From assembly GCF_002878395.1 (NCBI RefSeq), contig NC_061120.1, forward strand, positions 95,176,211 through 95,240,210: DNA of 64,000 bases, written 5' to 3'. Below, piece by piece: positions 48,736-60,089 of this stretch. Source of the stretch: Capsicum annuum (lineage: Eukaryota; Streptophyta; Magnoliopsida; Solanales; Solanaceae). The notes below the pieces were generated by a model. That model saw only the letters and a list, made by a program, of their open reading frames with translations. It searched no databases and was not told where the DNA came from. Positions within the stretch are counted from its first letter, which is position 1; each line of letters starts with the position of its first letter. The translations under genes were made by a program, and so were the position numbers.

Positions 48736-49663
48736 CCTTTTTAACATTTTGTAGTTAGTTTATGCACTCTTAATACTAACAAACTTATATTTGATTCCAA
48801 GATTCGAATTTGATCTTGGGATTATTTTGTTTTTAATTTTGTTAATAATTCAGTTGTTGGCTTCAGGTTTTACTTGCTGATCATTGTGATACCATTTAAT
48901 TCTTTTCATTATGAATTTCTTTGATCATTTCACAAGCATGAGCAGCTAAAGCCCTTAGCTGGGGTTGTGGGAACCCTAGCATATTGACAAAATAGAGGAA
49001 ATGCTAAGTTTTTTTAAATCAGTATCTTTGCATAAGTTATATTATTTTTTTATAGATGTCTTAGCGGTTGAAAATGGTAAGATCCAACCTAGAATATCAC
49101 TACTTACTCTGCAAGAGTAGTGACTAGAAAAAGATAAATTACAATCGTAATTTGAAGATTAATTGTTGATCTAGGCTAATCAGTGTCATCTATGTAAGAT
49201 GGTTATCTATCATATAATAACTTGAGATTTAAAAGGTACTAGTTAACTGGATCTAGGATAAGGGTTAGTAATGCGACATCCTGAGACTCAAAAGGTAATG
49301 GATGAAATTCGTCAATGAGTCCGCAAGATAGTTAATGGAATAGAACTTATCAAATTCATCATGCAAGGTACTGGGTTGGTTCAATAAAGCATGATAAGCC
49401 TACTAAGTTGAAAATCTAGGGGAACATAATCCTAGTGTTTGTTTGCAACTGATTACAACCAAAGTTAAGATTTGCTACTTGTTTGAGGATACAACAAGAA
49501 ACCCCTCATTTACTTTCTGTTTAGCTCGTTGAGTTTGGCAAACTAGAGATACTAATTTTTGTCCTCCCTGTGGGGTCAACCCCAACCTAGTTAGCTTACT
49601 ATACTTGACAACGACTGCTTTATCCTTTAATTGGAGGTGTAGTTTAGGCATTGATTAAAATTT

Positions 49664-49681
49664 TGGCGTTGTTGTCAGGGA
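49664..49681 (+). other. T1 primer binding site, tRNA-Asp type
   Basis: TGGCGTTGTTGTCAGGGA, close to the Athila/Tat PBS (TGGCGCCGTTGCCGGGGA). Confidence 0.88.
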
Positions 49682-49762
49682 AGATGGTGTACTTGTTGAT
49701 TGAAGTTTTTTAGAGTTTTCGTGTCTTTATTTTGTTGTTCTTAGTTAGGTATACATCGTTTT

Positions 49763-49974
49763 ATGCCTAACACTAGGAGTCTAGGCAATCCCTTACTTCC
49801 ACAGAATCCTAATCCTAAGAGACTGTTACAGCCTAATCGTACGATGACTGAATTGGTATGTGCAAGCCATTTTGAAAGGGTTTGGGATAATCCTAATGCA
49901 GTTCCTCCCCCTGCTCCAGGTGATCCATATAACATCAGTGAAAGATAGACAGAGTATTTGTTATCATAAGCAAC
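49763..49974 (+). pseudogene. gag: T1 gag, N-terminal part
   Basis: Starts MPNTRSLGNPLLPQNPNPKR, about 80 bases after the PBS, and continues PPPAPGDPYNISER to a TAG at 49946. The start resembles the S gag starts (R-x-x-x-PLLP). It is interrupted at 49975-49979 by G3, and the rest of gag resumes at 56535. The antisense 105-codon frame here is a shadow. Confidence 0.75.
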
Positions 49975-50435
49975 TAATCTAACACAACCCAAACTAGGGC
50001 CTAGCCATCTCGAATGCCTAAAGTCCAATCGGAGTTGGAGACCACCCCCAATACCCAACCATAACCTCCCTATACCCTATGTCAGATAAATTTCAAACAT
50101 ATATCAAGATAAAACAATTAATACTCAAAGACAATAATAGAATCCACAACCAAAACCAACCAATAATATAATCAAATATCCAACTGGTGTCAACCCCAAT
50201 ACCAATACCAATGCCAAGGTTGACATCAATACCAACACCGCTCATGCCTATAGTAGTCGTACAGAGCCTCTAACCTAAAAAAAAGAATATCAAATCGATT
50301 CATTCCCCTGACCATAGCAAAAACCAAAGTCTAAGAAAAACCCAAAAGTATGAAAAGAAGTCCACAACATGAAATGGAATATTTTGGATTATGAAAGCTC
50401 ACCACTTTAGTCAAACACAAATGTTGTCCCCAAAT

Positions 50436-52650
50436 TGTAACACCCCGAGAGTACACGCTGGGCGTCACACGGTGCTTACGACCCCATGGGACCATAAGAT
50501 AACCCATGAGCTGGTACCTGCTGTGAGCATTGAGTAAAACTGATAAATAACATATGCGGAAATTATCTAAAAATGCCATAAGGTTTTAGTATCTGAAAAT
50601 AATAAAAAATCAAGGTTTTAAACGTCTAAAAATGTACTGTAAATACTGATAATAACAATTGAAAACTGACCAATAGTCTGTACTAGTCTGAAAGCCTCTA
50701 AACTGATTGAATGTGGAGTTGATGGGAAAACCCCCCCAACTACTCTGACTATATAGAAATACGAAACTAAAAAGGTAAACTGAAATAAATAAACCATGTC
50801 CTCGAAGTATGAGGACTCACCCCGGCTACTACTGATAACCTAGTATATCTACGCGTGATCAGGGAACTGAGCATCTAAACCTATGATATTAAACATTATA
50901 TCACAAAAATAAGTATGCAATTAGTACTTTGAATATACCGGTATGCTAAATGAGGTCAGGCTATATGAATGGTTTTATGTGCATGAGTAATAATAACTAA
51001 ATATCATGAAGTAACTGGATGAGAGTATATGCAAGATTGGGACTACTGAAAGTACTGAACATATAATATCAAGCATATATCGTCTATCTGAATTAAATTA
51101 AAACTGAAGTACTAAGTTCTGGTAACTGAATACTGATAGCTGAAAGTTTTGATTGAAACTAAAGTACTAAATTTTTTATAACAGAATAACTGATAGTTGT
51201 AATTCATGATCGTGTAGAACTAAACTGAGTTTTGGACTGAATATTGAATACTGAAACTGAGATAGTGGGAGTTATCATCTAACCGATATACCCCAACTAT
51301 AGACTAATTTGGGGTCCAACCTGTAACCCCAGTTGGAAGGGTGTAAGCATCGTGCCACGACCCTCATCTGGTAGGAAGATTCATGAGATGTATATGGTTA
51401 CATCAACTCTAGTCTGGTAGTAAGACAACTTACCCTACGTTGTCTACGTAGTTTTGTAACTCAGGAACTACTACTAAGGGTCAAACCTTATACTAGAAGG
51501 AATGCCCCCATCCCTAAGTTCCCTCGGTGATGAATCCTACTCCTAACTAAATCGACACTGGAACTGATCACTATATTTTACTAGGCTGGACTAAACTCAC
51601 CCTGATTTTGTTAAATGACCAAATACTACTATTCGAAATACTACAGAATTATTCTATTTCAATTAGAGACTAGATAAACAGCTAATTTTGGGTATTCAAT
51701 ATCCCTAGGACTCGATAGCATAGAAAATGGAACCATGTTTCAACTTTAAAAGCATCACACATAAGTTACCATGCACAGTTAATTCACATCGACATTTTCT
51801 CAAACACCTAGGATGCATAATTCTTGTACATAAGAATGAGCAATATATGAATGTCATGACTACCACATTCAACATCACAGTTCAAAGATTTAACATGAGG
51901 GTAACATAAATCAATATACATTCTAGTTTATTTATATGAAACTCAAAATCTTCTTGGCTTGAAGACCACATAACAACACATACATGAACACAATTCCATG
52001 CAAGAATGTAGATCATAATCTAAATTCTGAAAAAAAGATTCTTAAACTCCAAGGGTGAAGGAACCCAAGGATGAACATCTAACATACCTTGATTTCTAAA
52101 TTTGTGAGAATTGTTGGTGAATGCTTGAGAATTGGACTTAAACTTTGATGGACCTGGGTTTTTATCTTGCGAGAATTTTATGAAATAATGAGTGAATTTG
52201 CCTTTTGGGAGGCTAAATTTTGGGTTATGGCTGAATAATGTAAGGGGAAAATGACTCAACTACCCCTACAAACCAATAATTTAATAAACAAAAATGTGTC
52301 TATTGATGCGACAGGCAACGCACCACGTCGATCAACCCGATACGATGTCCAACATGCCACATCGATAGTGACAACATGATAGCCAATGCGATGTGTCCTG
52401 ATTGCATTGGCTCACTGTTTTGGTCATCCAAACATGTCTCAAACGTGTTCCAAAATTATGAAACTCACCCAAGATGACTTATAGATAACCCTAATGATAA
52501 ATCAATTTAAAAATTGATAATCTAAGATCAAAAAGATCAGAAATAAGAGCAATAAAATATCAAGGCCAAAAATGAGACTAAGTCTTAACACTTGGCTAAA
52601 TTTTCCTAGTCTTGAACCCCTTTAGTATGCAATAAAGGACTGAAATGAGT
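50436..52650 (-). repeat. G4: solo LTR nested in the G3 3' LTR
   Basis: Left end TGTAACACCCC (plus strand) at 50436 after CAAAT. The conserved U5 phrase and hairpin (50478-50495) lie next to the end, so it reads on the minus strand. There are many 'actgaa' and 'gtactga' words and, near 51310-51550, the 'taggaactta..ccctcggtgatg' type of phrase seen in N1. Word block 52290-52440. No internal region. The right end is not resolved (about 52600-52660). Confidence 0.75.
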
Positions 52651-54251
52651 TAAGATTCTTATAGGGCCATATACGAATCCAAGTAACTGAGCAGGAAGAG
52701 TAGTATGGCCTGTCCCTGCATCGCGTGCGCCCTAGTATGTGTAGCCGCACAAATTAGAGATATCATAGGGGTAGGGGATTCCCGTGTAACCTTCGCCATC
52801 TATGATACATATATATAAGTATAAACTTAGGGATGCACCCCACAAGTATATGGTCACCATGACCAACCCTCATATCGACAAACATGATATTCCAGTGCCC
52901 GTCCATTGGTCTCACACCTTCATGGTAAACTATCAAAACCCTCCATTATTGCCTAATTAAACCTTTAGCACATAATCAAACCACCAATTATAGAGTTAAT
53001 TACCAAGTCATTATGAAGTGGTATCGTCATACCGACTATAACTTGCAAGCAATGTCATTAGCCAACACCTAGGGGATTTCCAAGTACCCCATAAGGTTTC
53101 CAATCAATTAAAAGCGTGGACACCAAGGCCTTTCCAAATCATTTAATTCAATCAAACCATTTAGGGTTCCATTATCATATTATGCAATGCAAAGTTTACA
53201 TTAAAAGCCAAACTATGTGACAAAAACATTCTCATTGGCATTTTAACAAACATGTTGAGGGCATAGAGTTTCCAAAATCAAAAACCAAGAACCAATTAAC
53301 CATTCCCATGCAACTACAAGTTCAAACCAATATTATATCATGAAAAGCCATAAATAGAATATGGGAAAACATTATCCAACCAAGAATAACCAAAAACTTG
53401 ACCATATATTTCAAAACCAACACAAACCCACAATAATACCACGAAAACCATTAAGTAAAATATGTTTTTAGTTTTAAATAACAACGAGGGAGGATTTACA
53501 TGCCTTAGATACCAAAGAAGATGGGGATAAATCACCCTTGAGAGCCTTAATTGACCACTTTGAGGAAACTCTAGCCTCTTTTTGAACCAAGAGCTTGAGA
53601 AAGATTTAAGAGTGTTTTGAGTGTGTTTGATTTGGGAATAATAGGATAGTGAAGTCCAAAGAGTGTTTTAAGTCATGGGGTCAAAAGAAATTAAGAGGGA
53701 AAATGTCCAAAATACACCCAACTTAAACTGTAAAAATTTCCACAGGTGAGTAGGATTGGACACCTTCACTCGTACCCATATCCTTTGAGTGGTACCATCT
53801 AGTCGAACCCAAAATTGAAAGTTTAACATCCATACATTGTCCATCATATGACTCCTCTTTCCCCACTAGTAATATATAAGTAGTACCCATAAGTCGTATT
53901 CAATATAGAATCAAAGGGGATAGACACTGGGCAACATATAACTTGACTATACTACTCGTACCCTATCCTCACAGCTCATAGTGAGCCACTCGTACTCAGA
54001 GCCAAGTCAAGTCATTAAGTTTCAAATTAAGTAAAGGATAAACCCAACAACCCATCACTAACCATATGACCTGTACCACCAAACCATAACCACAACGGAA
54101 ACCTGACCACCAACTATTAGACATCCAGTGAGTTGGGCCACCTAGATAATACCGACATCATATGACATGTATGGTGATTCATATGATTATAAGAAGGTTC
54201 AAGACTCAAGAAATTTTCAAGGGCCAAAAACCAAAACCTAGGGTGTTTTAA
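52651..54251 (-). repeat. G3 3' LTR, start-proximal part
   Basis: Starts TTAAAACACCC at 54251 (the usual TG is changed) and aligns with 55716-56529. Word block 53740-54110 ('actcgtaccctatcctcac' and variants). The open frame at 53338-53535 has an equivalent at 55657-56139 and is LTR sequence, not a gene. The other end of this LTR is 49980-50435. Confidence 0.8.
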
Positions 54252-54264
54252 TTCTCCCCCACTT

Positions 54265-55715
54265 GGATCATTCATCCTCGAATGATGGGATAAAGCAGTG
54301 ACTAGCACGATTAAACCCCCTGACACCCCCTACGCTTACCTTTAAGATAGAAAATAGATCACCAAGGAATTCATAATCCACTCTTACCTTTAACTAAGTT
54401 AGAAAACAAAGATGTGAAGAAAAACACATACCTTATGCACGAATTTCCATAGCAAAAAATTAGAATGGATATTTATACTTCATATCCTCTTTCACTTCCC
54501 ATGTAGCCTCTACAACTTTATGGTTTCTCTATAGAACCTTTAACGAAGCCTCATCCTTGGTTGGTAACTGACGAACCTGACAATCTAAAATCTTAATTGG
54601 TACCTCCGCATAAGATAAAGAAACCAAAATACCAATATCCTTGATTGACACATTTTGAGATGGATCACCCATACACTTTGTCAACGTGGAGACATAAAAT
54701 ACCGGATGAATAGAGCTCAAAGTAGAAAGTAATTCTAACTCATGTGCAATAAGGACCTACATACCAAGGAATGAGCTTCCCTTTCTTTCCAAACTGCATT
54801 ACCCCTTCTTGGGAGACACCTTCTAGAACACCCTATCCCTAACCTCAAATTCAAAATGCCTTTGCCTCACGTCCACATAGGACTTTTTATGACTTTGGTC
54901 AGCCTTAAGCCTATTATGTATCACCTTCACCTTCTCCATAGCTCAGTGAACCAAACCGGGCTATACATATCTACCTCACAAAGATTGAACAACCCAATAG
55001 GAGACCTATAACTCCTACTATATAATATTTTAAATGGAGTTATCCAAAGCTAGAGTGGTAGCTATTGTTGTAAGAAAACTCTACATGAGTCAAGTTCTTA
55101 ACCCAACTACCACCATAGTCAATCACCAAAGCCTAAAAAATATCCTCTAACGTCTAAATAGTCCTTTCTTCTTGCCCATCTAACTTTGGGTGAAAAGCAG
55201 TACTCAGACTTATCTTAGTCCCCAGCCCTTTCTAAAATGACCGTTAAAAGTGAGATGAGAATTGCATACCACGATTGAAGATGATAGAAACAGGTACCAT
55301 ATGTAACTTTACAATCTCTTGGATATACAACCTTGCATAATCCTCAGCCGAAAAGTTAGTCCTTACTGGAAAAATGTGAGCTGACTTTGTCATCCTATCC
55401 ACAATGACCCAAACCAAATCAAATTAATTCTGAGACCAAGAGAGACTATTTACAAAATCCATGTTGATTACTTCCCACTTTCGTTCAGGCAATTCAATTT
55501 CTTGATACAATCCTCTAGGCTTTATGTGCTCCACTTTCACTTGTTGGCATACTATGCATTTGGCCATAAAATTAGCCACATCCCTCATTATATTATTCCA
55601 CCAATACATCTCCTTAAGGTCATGATACATTTTATTAAACCAGGATGAACAACATATCACGACTTATGTGCCTCAGTCAAGATCTTTTCTTGCAAACGAT
55701 CGACATTAAGAACAT
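54265..55715 (-). pseudogene. pol: G3 integrase and C-terminal region, broken
   Basis: Minus strand. The N-terminal zinc-binding domain is at 55424-55715: LNVDRLQEKILTEAHKS, then YHDLKEMYWW, CIVCQQVKVEH (the C-x2-C half) and WEVINMDFVNSL, where the catalytic core begins. The middle of the core (54800-55420) is recognisable only in pieces between stops. The C-terminus at 54529-54720 reads IHPVFYVSTLTKCMGDPS and LSYAEVPIKILDCQVRQLP, followed by NHKVVEATWEV, the chromodomain-like ending of gypsy integrases, with a TAG in the linker. It would insert element DNA into the genome if intact. The N-terminus is fused to LTR sequence at about 55716. Confidence 0.9.
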
Positions 55716-56529
55716 ATAAACCAACAAAAACCCATAATAATACCATGAAAACCATTAAGTAAAACATACTTTTAGTTTGAACTAACAATGAGGGTGGAGT
55801 AACATGCCTTAGATACCAAATAATACGGAGAGAAACCACTCTTAAGAGCCTTAATTGACCACCTTGAGAAAACCCTAACCTCTTTTTAAAACAAGAGCTT
55901 GAGAAAGATTTAAGAGTATTTTGAGAGTGTTTAATTTGGGAATTGTAAGTTAATAAAGTTAGAAGAGATTTATTAGTCATGGGGTCTAAAGAAGTTAAGA
56001 GGGGAAATGTCCAAAATACACCCAACTTAAACTGTAAAAATTTCTGCAAGTGGGTATGGTTAGACCCCTCCACTCTAACCCACATCATAAAAGTGGTACC
56101 ATCCAGTCGTACCCAAAAAAAAGTTGGACATCCATACACTGTCCACCATACGACTCCTCTTTCCTTACTAGTACCTATATCATATGATAGTACCCATAAG
56201 TCGTATCCAAGATAGAATAAAAGGGGTTGGACACTGGAAAATATATGGCTCCACTATACCACTCGTACCCTATCCTCACAGCTCATAGTGAGCCACTTGT
56301 ACTTAGATCCAAGTCAAGTCACTAAGTTTCATATTAAGTAAAAGATCAACCCAATGGCCATTATAAAACATACGAACCGTACCACCAAACCATCACCACA
56401 ATAGAAACTTGATCACCAAATACTAGACTTCTCGATACCCACATCATACGACATGTATGGTGAGTTATATAATGATTAAAAGGTTTAAGACTCAGGAAAT
56501 TTTCAAGGGCCAAAACCAAGGGTGTTTCA
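55716..56529 (-). repeat. G3 5' LTR, promoter-side half only
   Basis: Begins TGAAACACCCTTGG at 56529; word block 56035-56460. At about 55716 the match to the 3' LTR ends and integrase begins. Confidence 0.85.
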
Positions 56530-56534
56530 TAATT

Positions 56535-58140
56535 AGAGGAGGGAGGTTAAGGAGGCTCGATTGGATCAGCAGGAAAAGGTTGACAGGCAAAGACCGATAG
56601 TTGATCATTGAGCTTCACTCAACGATAATTAAAATAGAGATTGAGGTGGTCAGGCGTAATTTATCCTAGCATTCCAGTACTTCCACCTATATGATGATGA
56701 TGATGATATATGATACCTTAAGCCAACAAAAATAAGAGTAATTATTCCTCTTGTACTACCCCTCAATGTGAAATTTAACATAACTAGTGCCATGATTCAG
56801 CTTTAAAATTTAAAAGGTGTATTTTTAAGCTCAGCTACAGATGATACAAATATACATCTTGCTAATTTTGTTGGGATTTACACTATTTATATTATTTTAA
56901 GGGTAGACCAGGAGCCACTCAGACTGAGGATGTTCCCCTTCTCATTGGTCAGAGAAGTTTTTTTATGGTTAGGGGAACTTTTGAGAGGATATATTACCAT
57001 ATGGACCGAGTTTCCCAAGCACTTAATAAATTATTTCTTCCCTTCGACAAGGATGTTATAGCTTAAAGATAAGATATATAATTTTAGATAGCTCTATTCA
57101 GACTTAATATGAGGCTTGGTTTTGACTTAAGAAGAAGTTGAGCACGGTACCCAATCATCGTATTTCATGAATAAGATTATTGGATATATTATATATAGCC
57201 CTGGACATCAGTTCCTAACCCATGGAAGACACAATCACTGGAGAAACATTATAAGATTATGCTGGAAAGTAGCTTATGAGGTTCTAGACTAGATTTCTCT
57301 CACTAATCAAGGGTGACAAACTTGGGAAGCTGAGAGAGGTGTTGGAATAATACCATTGGATCTTTTGTAAACCATATAGTAGTGGATGATTCTATGGCAT
57401 AAAAGATTATGCAACTGAGGACTGATATTAGGTTACTTGCTAATCAGTTTGCAATAGTGAACTTTGAGAAGGTAAACATAGTACGTGCATAGGTTTAACC
57501 TCTAGACCTTATGAGTCTGACTTATAGAAGGAGGCTAAGTATATTGATCATAGATTGGTGGGTTTTTGATCCAAAAGAAAACCAAGGTTAAAACTATTAT
57601 GGTGATAGATACATAGATCATAGTAAGGAGCATGATGGTGATTGAAGACGGGTAAATAACTACAAGGAGAAAGGAGATAGGTTTATTTCATTGGGCAGTT
57701 AAGACACTAAATCAAGGATGGAGGCGATGATGATCAAACTAGTGAAGGGGCAAGAAAGTCAAGAGGCTAGCCTTAAGGAGATTAAGGTTGATATCTTAAG
57801 TTTGACCCAAAAGGTAGAGTCTCATAAAACTACTATCAAATAGCTAGAGCACCAGTTTGGGTATATATTTGCTACTTTAAATCAGAGGTAGTAGAGTACC
57901 CTTTCACGCAACATGGTCCAAAATCTTAAGAATGATGGTCATTGACTCTCTATTACCACTCGGAGTGGTTATATACTATTGATCTCCTATTACCTACTAT
58001 TAAGGTGTCAAATAATGATAGTATTATGGTAGATGAGACATTTTCTGTGGAGTCAGATAAGGCGACAGGTGTTGATGCTGGTGTTGGTGAGGACAAAGGT
58101 AAGGGAAAGGTCAATGATCCCATATTGATGTAAATTCCAC
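56535..58140 (+). pseudogene. gag: T1 gag, remainder
   Basis: Plus-strand gag of Tat/Athila type, heavily broken. Recognisable pieces are SAMIQL..LKGVF (near 56795-56830), ATDDTNIHLANFVGIYTIY (56840-56900), the decayed 'LRLFPLSLVGEAF' region (56930-56970) and KKLSTVPNHRIS (57130-57165), matching the capsid 'RRVPNHRLP' motif. A C-terminal linker ends at 58133 (VDAGVGEDKGKGKVNDPIL). At least a dozen stops are present. Microsatellite (GAT)n lies near 56690-56710. Confidence 0.78.
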
Positions 58141-58214
58141 GACAGCCCCTACCTTTTCCTGAATGACTAAAAAATAAATTAGAGGAATGAAAGTTCAAAA
58201 GATTCATTGAGATT

Positions 58215-58780
58215 TTGAAAGATCTGATCTTAAGCATCCCTCTCCTTGATGCATTGGAGCAGATGCTTGGGTATGCTAGGTTCATGAAAGAACTGGTGAC
58301 AAAGAAGGGATCAGCTAGTTTTGAGGAAATTATTGGATTACACCAATGCAGTGCAGTCACTTCTAAATCTCTGGCAAAAAAAAAGGGTGATCCCAGTGCA
58401 TTCACGATCCCATGTACCCTAGGGACATCCAGATTCATTGGAGTGCTATGTGTCTTGGGATCTAACATCAATTTGATGTCGCTGTCTATATTCAATATTG
58501 GGCTTGATCCCTCCAGATCCAACTACTACGTGGATCTTAATGGTAGATCGCATAGTAAAGAAACCTATGCATTTCATTCGAAATATTGGTAAGAGTTGAT
58601 AACTTTATTTTTTCAATTGATTTTGTCATTTTGGATTGTGAGGTTGACTTCAAGATTTCCATCATATTTGGAAGACCATTCATAGACACGGGTAGAGCGA
58701 TGGTTGATATGGAAATGAGTGAACTCAGGTTCAGAGTCAATAATGAAAAGTCACCTTCAACATTTAAAGAACTATGAAGC
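58215..58780 (+). pseudogene. pol: T1 aspartic protease, catalytic Asp lost
   Basis: Plus-strand Athila/Tat protease. Upstream motif IPLLDALEQMLGYARFMKEL (58234-58293), then CSAVTSKSLAKKKGDPSAF and TIPCTLG (near 58350-58430). The active site, normally DLGASINLMPLS, reads VLGSNINLMSLS (about 58455-58490): Asp is now Val, Ala-Ser is Ser-Asn. After a frame change it continues FVILDCEVDFKISIIFGRPF, TGRAMVDMEMSELRFRVNNE (58586-58777). So the fold is recognisable but the enzyme could not work. Normally RT follows within a few hundred bases; here it does not. Confidence 0.92.
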
Positions 58781-58865
58781 AGCCTACCAACATAAGTGTT
58801 GTGTCGGTTATCCATGGTATTGATAATCTGGATGGTATTCCTTTGGGTAACTTGACGAATTCTGA

Positions 58866-59010
58866 GTAGTCAAGGTACCCACATCATGTTGTAACTTAAA
58901 TCAAGTGCTTCATAGGAGGAAACCCATGGGCCTAGTGAATTTTGAGTAACCAACATAGCTATATCATGCCACGATATTAAATTAAGCATTAGGTAGTAGG
59001 AAACCTACTA
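58866..59010 (+). other. Pol-end motif of Tat/Athila elements, two copies
   Basis: Two related phrases: 'taaatcaagtgcttcatagg' followed by GGAAACCCA (58898-58932), and 'ttaaattaagcattaggtag' followed by GGAAACCTA (58977-59007). In intact Tat/Athila elements this phrase follows the integrase stop. Its presence only about 100 bases after protease shows that RT, RNase H and integrase have been deleted between. Confidence 0.7.
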
Positions 59011-59324
59011 TTTTAGTATTCACATTTATTTTTTTGTTTTTTGTAGGTAAAATAGAAAGTGAAAAGGCCTGGAATACAGTAAAAATTGCTCATTCCATAG
59101 TCTTTCAGGTAAGGGGACTTTGTGATCAACTCACAAGATCATAAGTCCTACGTGGGCAAGGTAAGTTGTGTATTAACTGAAAAGATGGAATTTTGAGGAT
59201 TTGTTTGAGAATTTCTGGAATTTAACCTATGAACTTACTTACATATTCATAAATATAAGTTATGACCTAATAAATAGCAAAGTAAATGTCAGAATACAAA
59301 GTTCAAAGTGCAGGAAATTTGGCC

Positions 59325-59440
59325 CACTTACATTGGGTACATACGGACCGTATGTACCACCGTATGTGACTACCGTAAATGGGAACTTTTTGGGCCAAAT
59401 TTTTTAAAAAACTTTTGAGTCAACCTCAGCCTATATAACC
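59325..59440 (+). promoter_or_regulatory. Putative internal promoter of T1
   Basis: A word block (59330-59390) with a 23-base palindrome (59336-59358; arms GGTACATACGG and CCGTATGTACC around one A) and further CCGTATGTGACTACCG words, followed about 40 bases later by CCTATATAACCCTATACC. The words resemble the block of the T1 LTR (41690-41930). It precedes the accessory ORF by about 650 bases. Function is inferred from layout. Confidence 0.45.
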
Positions 59441-60089
59441 CTATACCAACCCTCCATCCCTATTTAATCTCTCATAATCCATTTTTAACTTATAAAACCT
59501 CAAAATTCCCTCTTCCCTCTAAAAATTCAAACTAACCCACTTCCCATACATAAGGAAAGGAAAAAAGGTTACTTGTTCTTTGTTGCAACTTGTCCTAAAG
59601 CACTAAATAAATGTTCAAGATTTGATTTTACTTCACTTTTTCATATTTCACTTCTTGTTCTCCAATTAAAAGGTAACATTCTTGGATCCTAATAGTAGTA
59701 TCTTGTGATAAACTTAAAATAAGCAAGTTGGTACATTTATTTTCATGTAAAATACATAGAAACCATTATGCTTGTATGTAGGAGCCTTGAGTTAGCCTAA
59801 AAATCTTAATGTATGGCATTGTTCTCTAATTAAACCTTAAAATCATGCCCTAAATAGAAGTTGAATTTGGAAAGGTAGAGGAATACCAAAAGTTTTGAAT
59901 GCTAGTTTGTGCTGAAAAACTGATTCTAGTTGAATGTGTGCATATTGAACTTGTTGGGACAAAGAATAAGTTATAGGGGCACAAAAATTAGGGAAAATTT
60001 AAAGATTTTGAATTTTGAGTTTTCTTCAAATTTTGTAGTCCCTCGTTATCGACTAGGGGCCAAAAGCATACTATAGTTGAGGCTACTAT
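59441..60089 (+). other. Leader-like AT-rich stretch before accessory ORF
   Basis: No gene. It reads as a plausible 5' UTR: pyrimidine-rich 'cctcttccctctaaaaattc' near 59508-59530, then AT-rich sequence to the first ATG with matching context at 60090. Confidence 0.4.

Larger units (their letters stand above)
41492..49657 (+). repeat. T1 5' LTR, split by G2
   Basis: The left part 41492-41935 ends in a word block (41690-41930: variants of 'catacagtccgtaggtgacc'). The right part 48682-49657 holds the TATA box and ends before the PBS. 'tccctgtggggtcaacccca' near 49565 matches the near-terminal phrase of other Tat/Athila LTRs. G2 sits between the word block and the TATA box. Confidence 0.82.
49980..56529 (-). 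mobile_element. G3: Ty3/gypsy element reduced to LTRs and integrase
   Basis: 3' LTR 49980-54251 (split by G4), polypurine tract 54252-54264, integrase remnant, then a partial 5' LTR 55716-56529 beginning TGAAACACCC. Flanks TAATC (49975-49979) and TAATT (56530-56534) look like a target duplication with one transition. A deletion fused integrase to the middle of the 5' LTR, removing R/U5, PBS, gag, protease, RT and RNase H. Confidence 0.8.

Noticed and set aside
49741..50058. 105-codon minus-strand frame
   Set aside because: Antisense of the T1 gag start running into the G3 LTR; no domain.
55657..56139. 160-codon minus-strand frame, the longest in the window
   Set aside because: A fusion of G3 LTR sequence with the first integrase residues; the LTR part recurs as non-coding sequence at 53338-53535.
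57953..58522. 189-codon minus-strand frame
   Set aside because: Exact antisense shadow of T1 gag end and protease, whose plus-strand motifs are clear.
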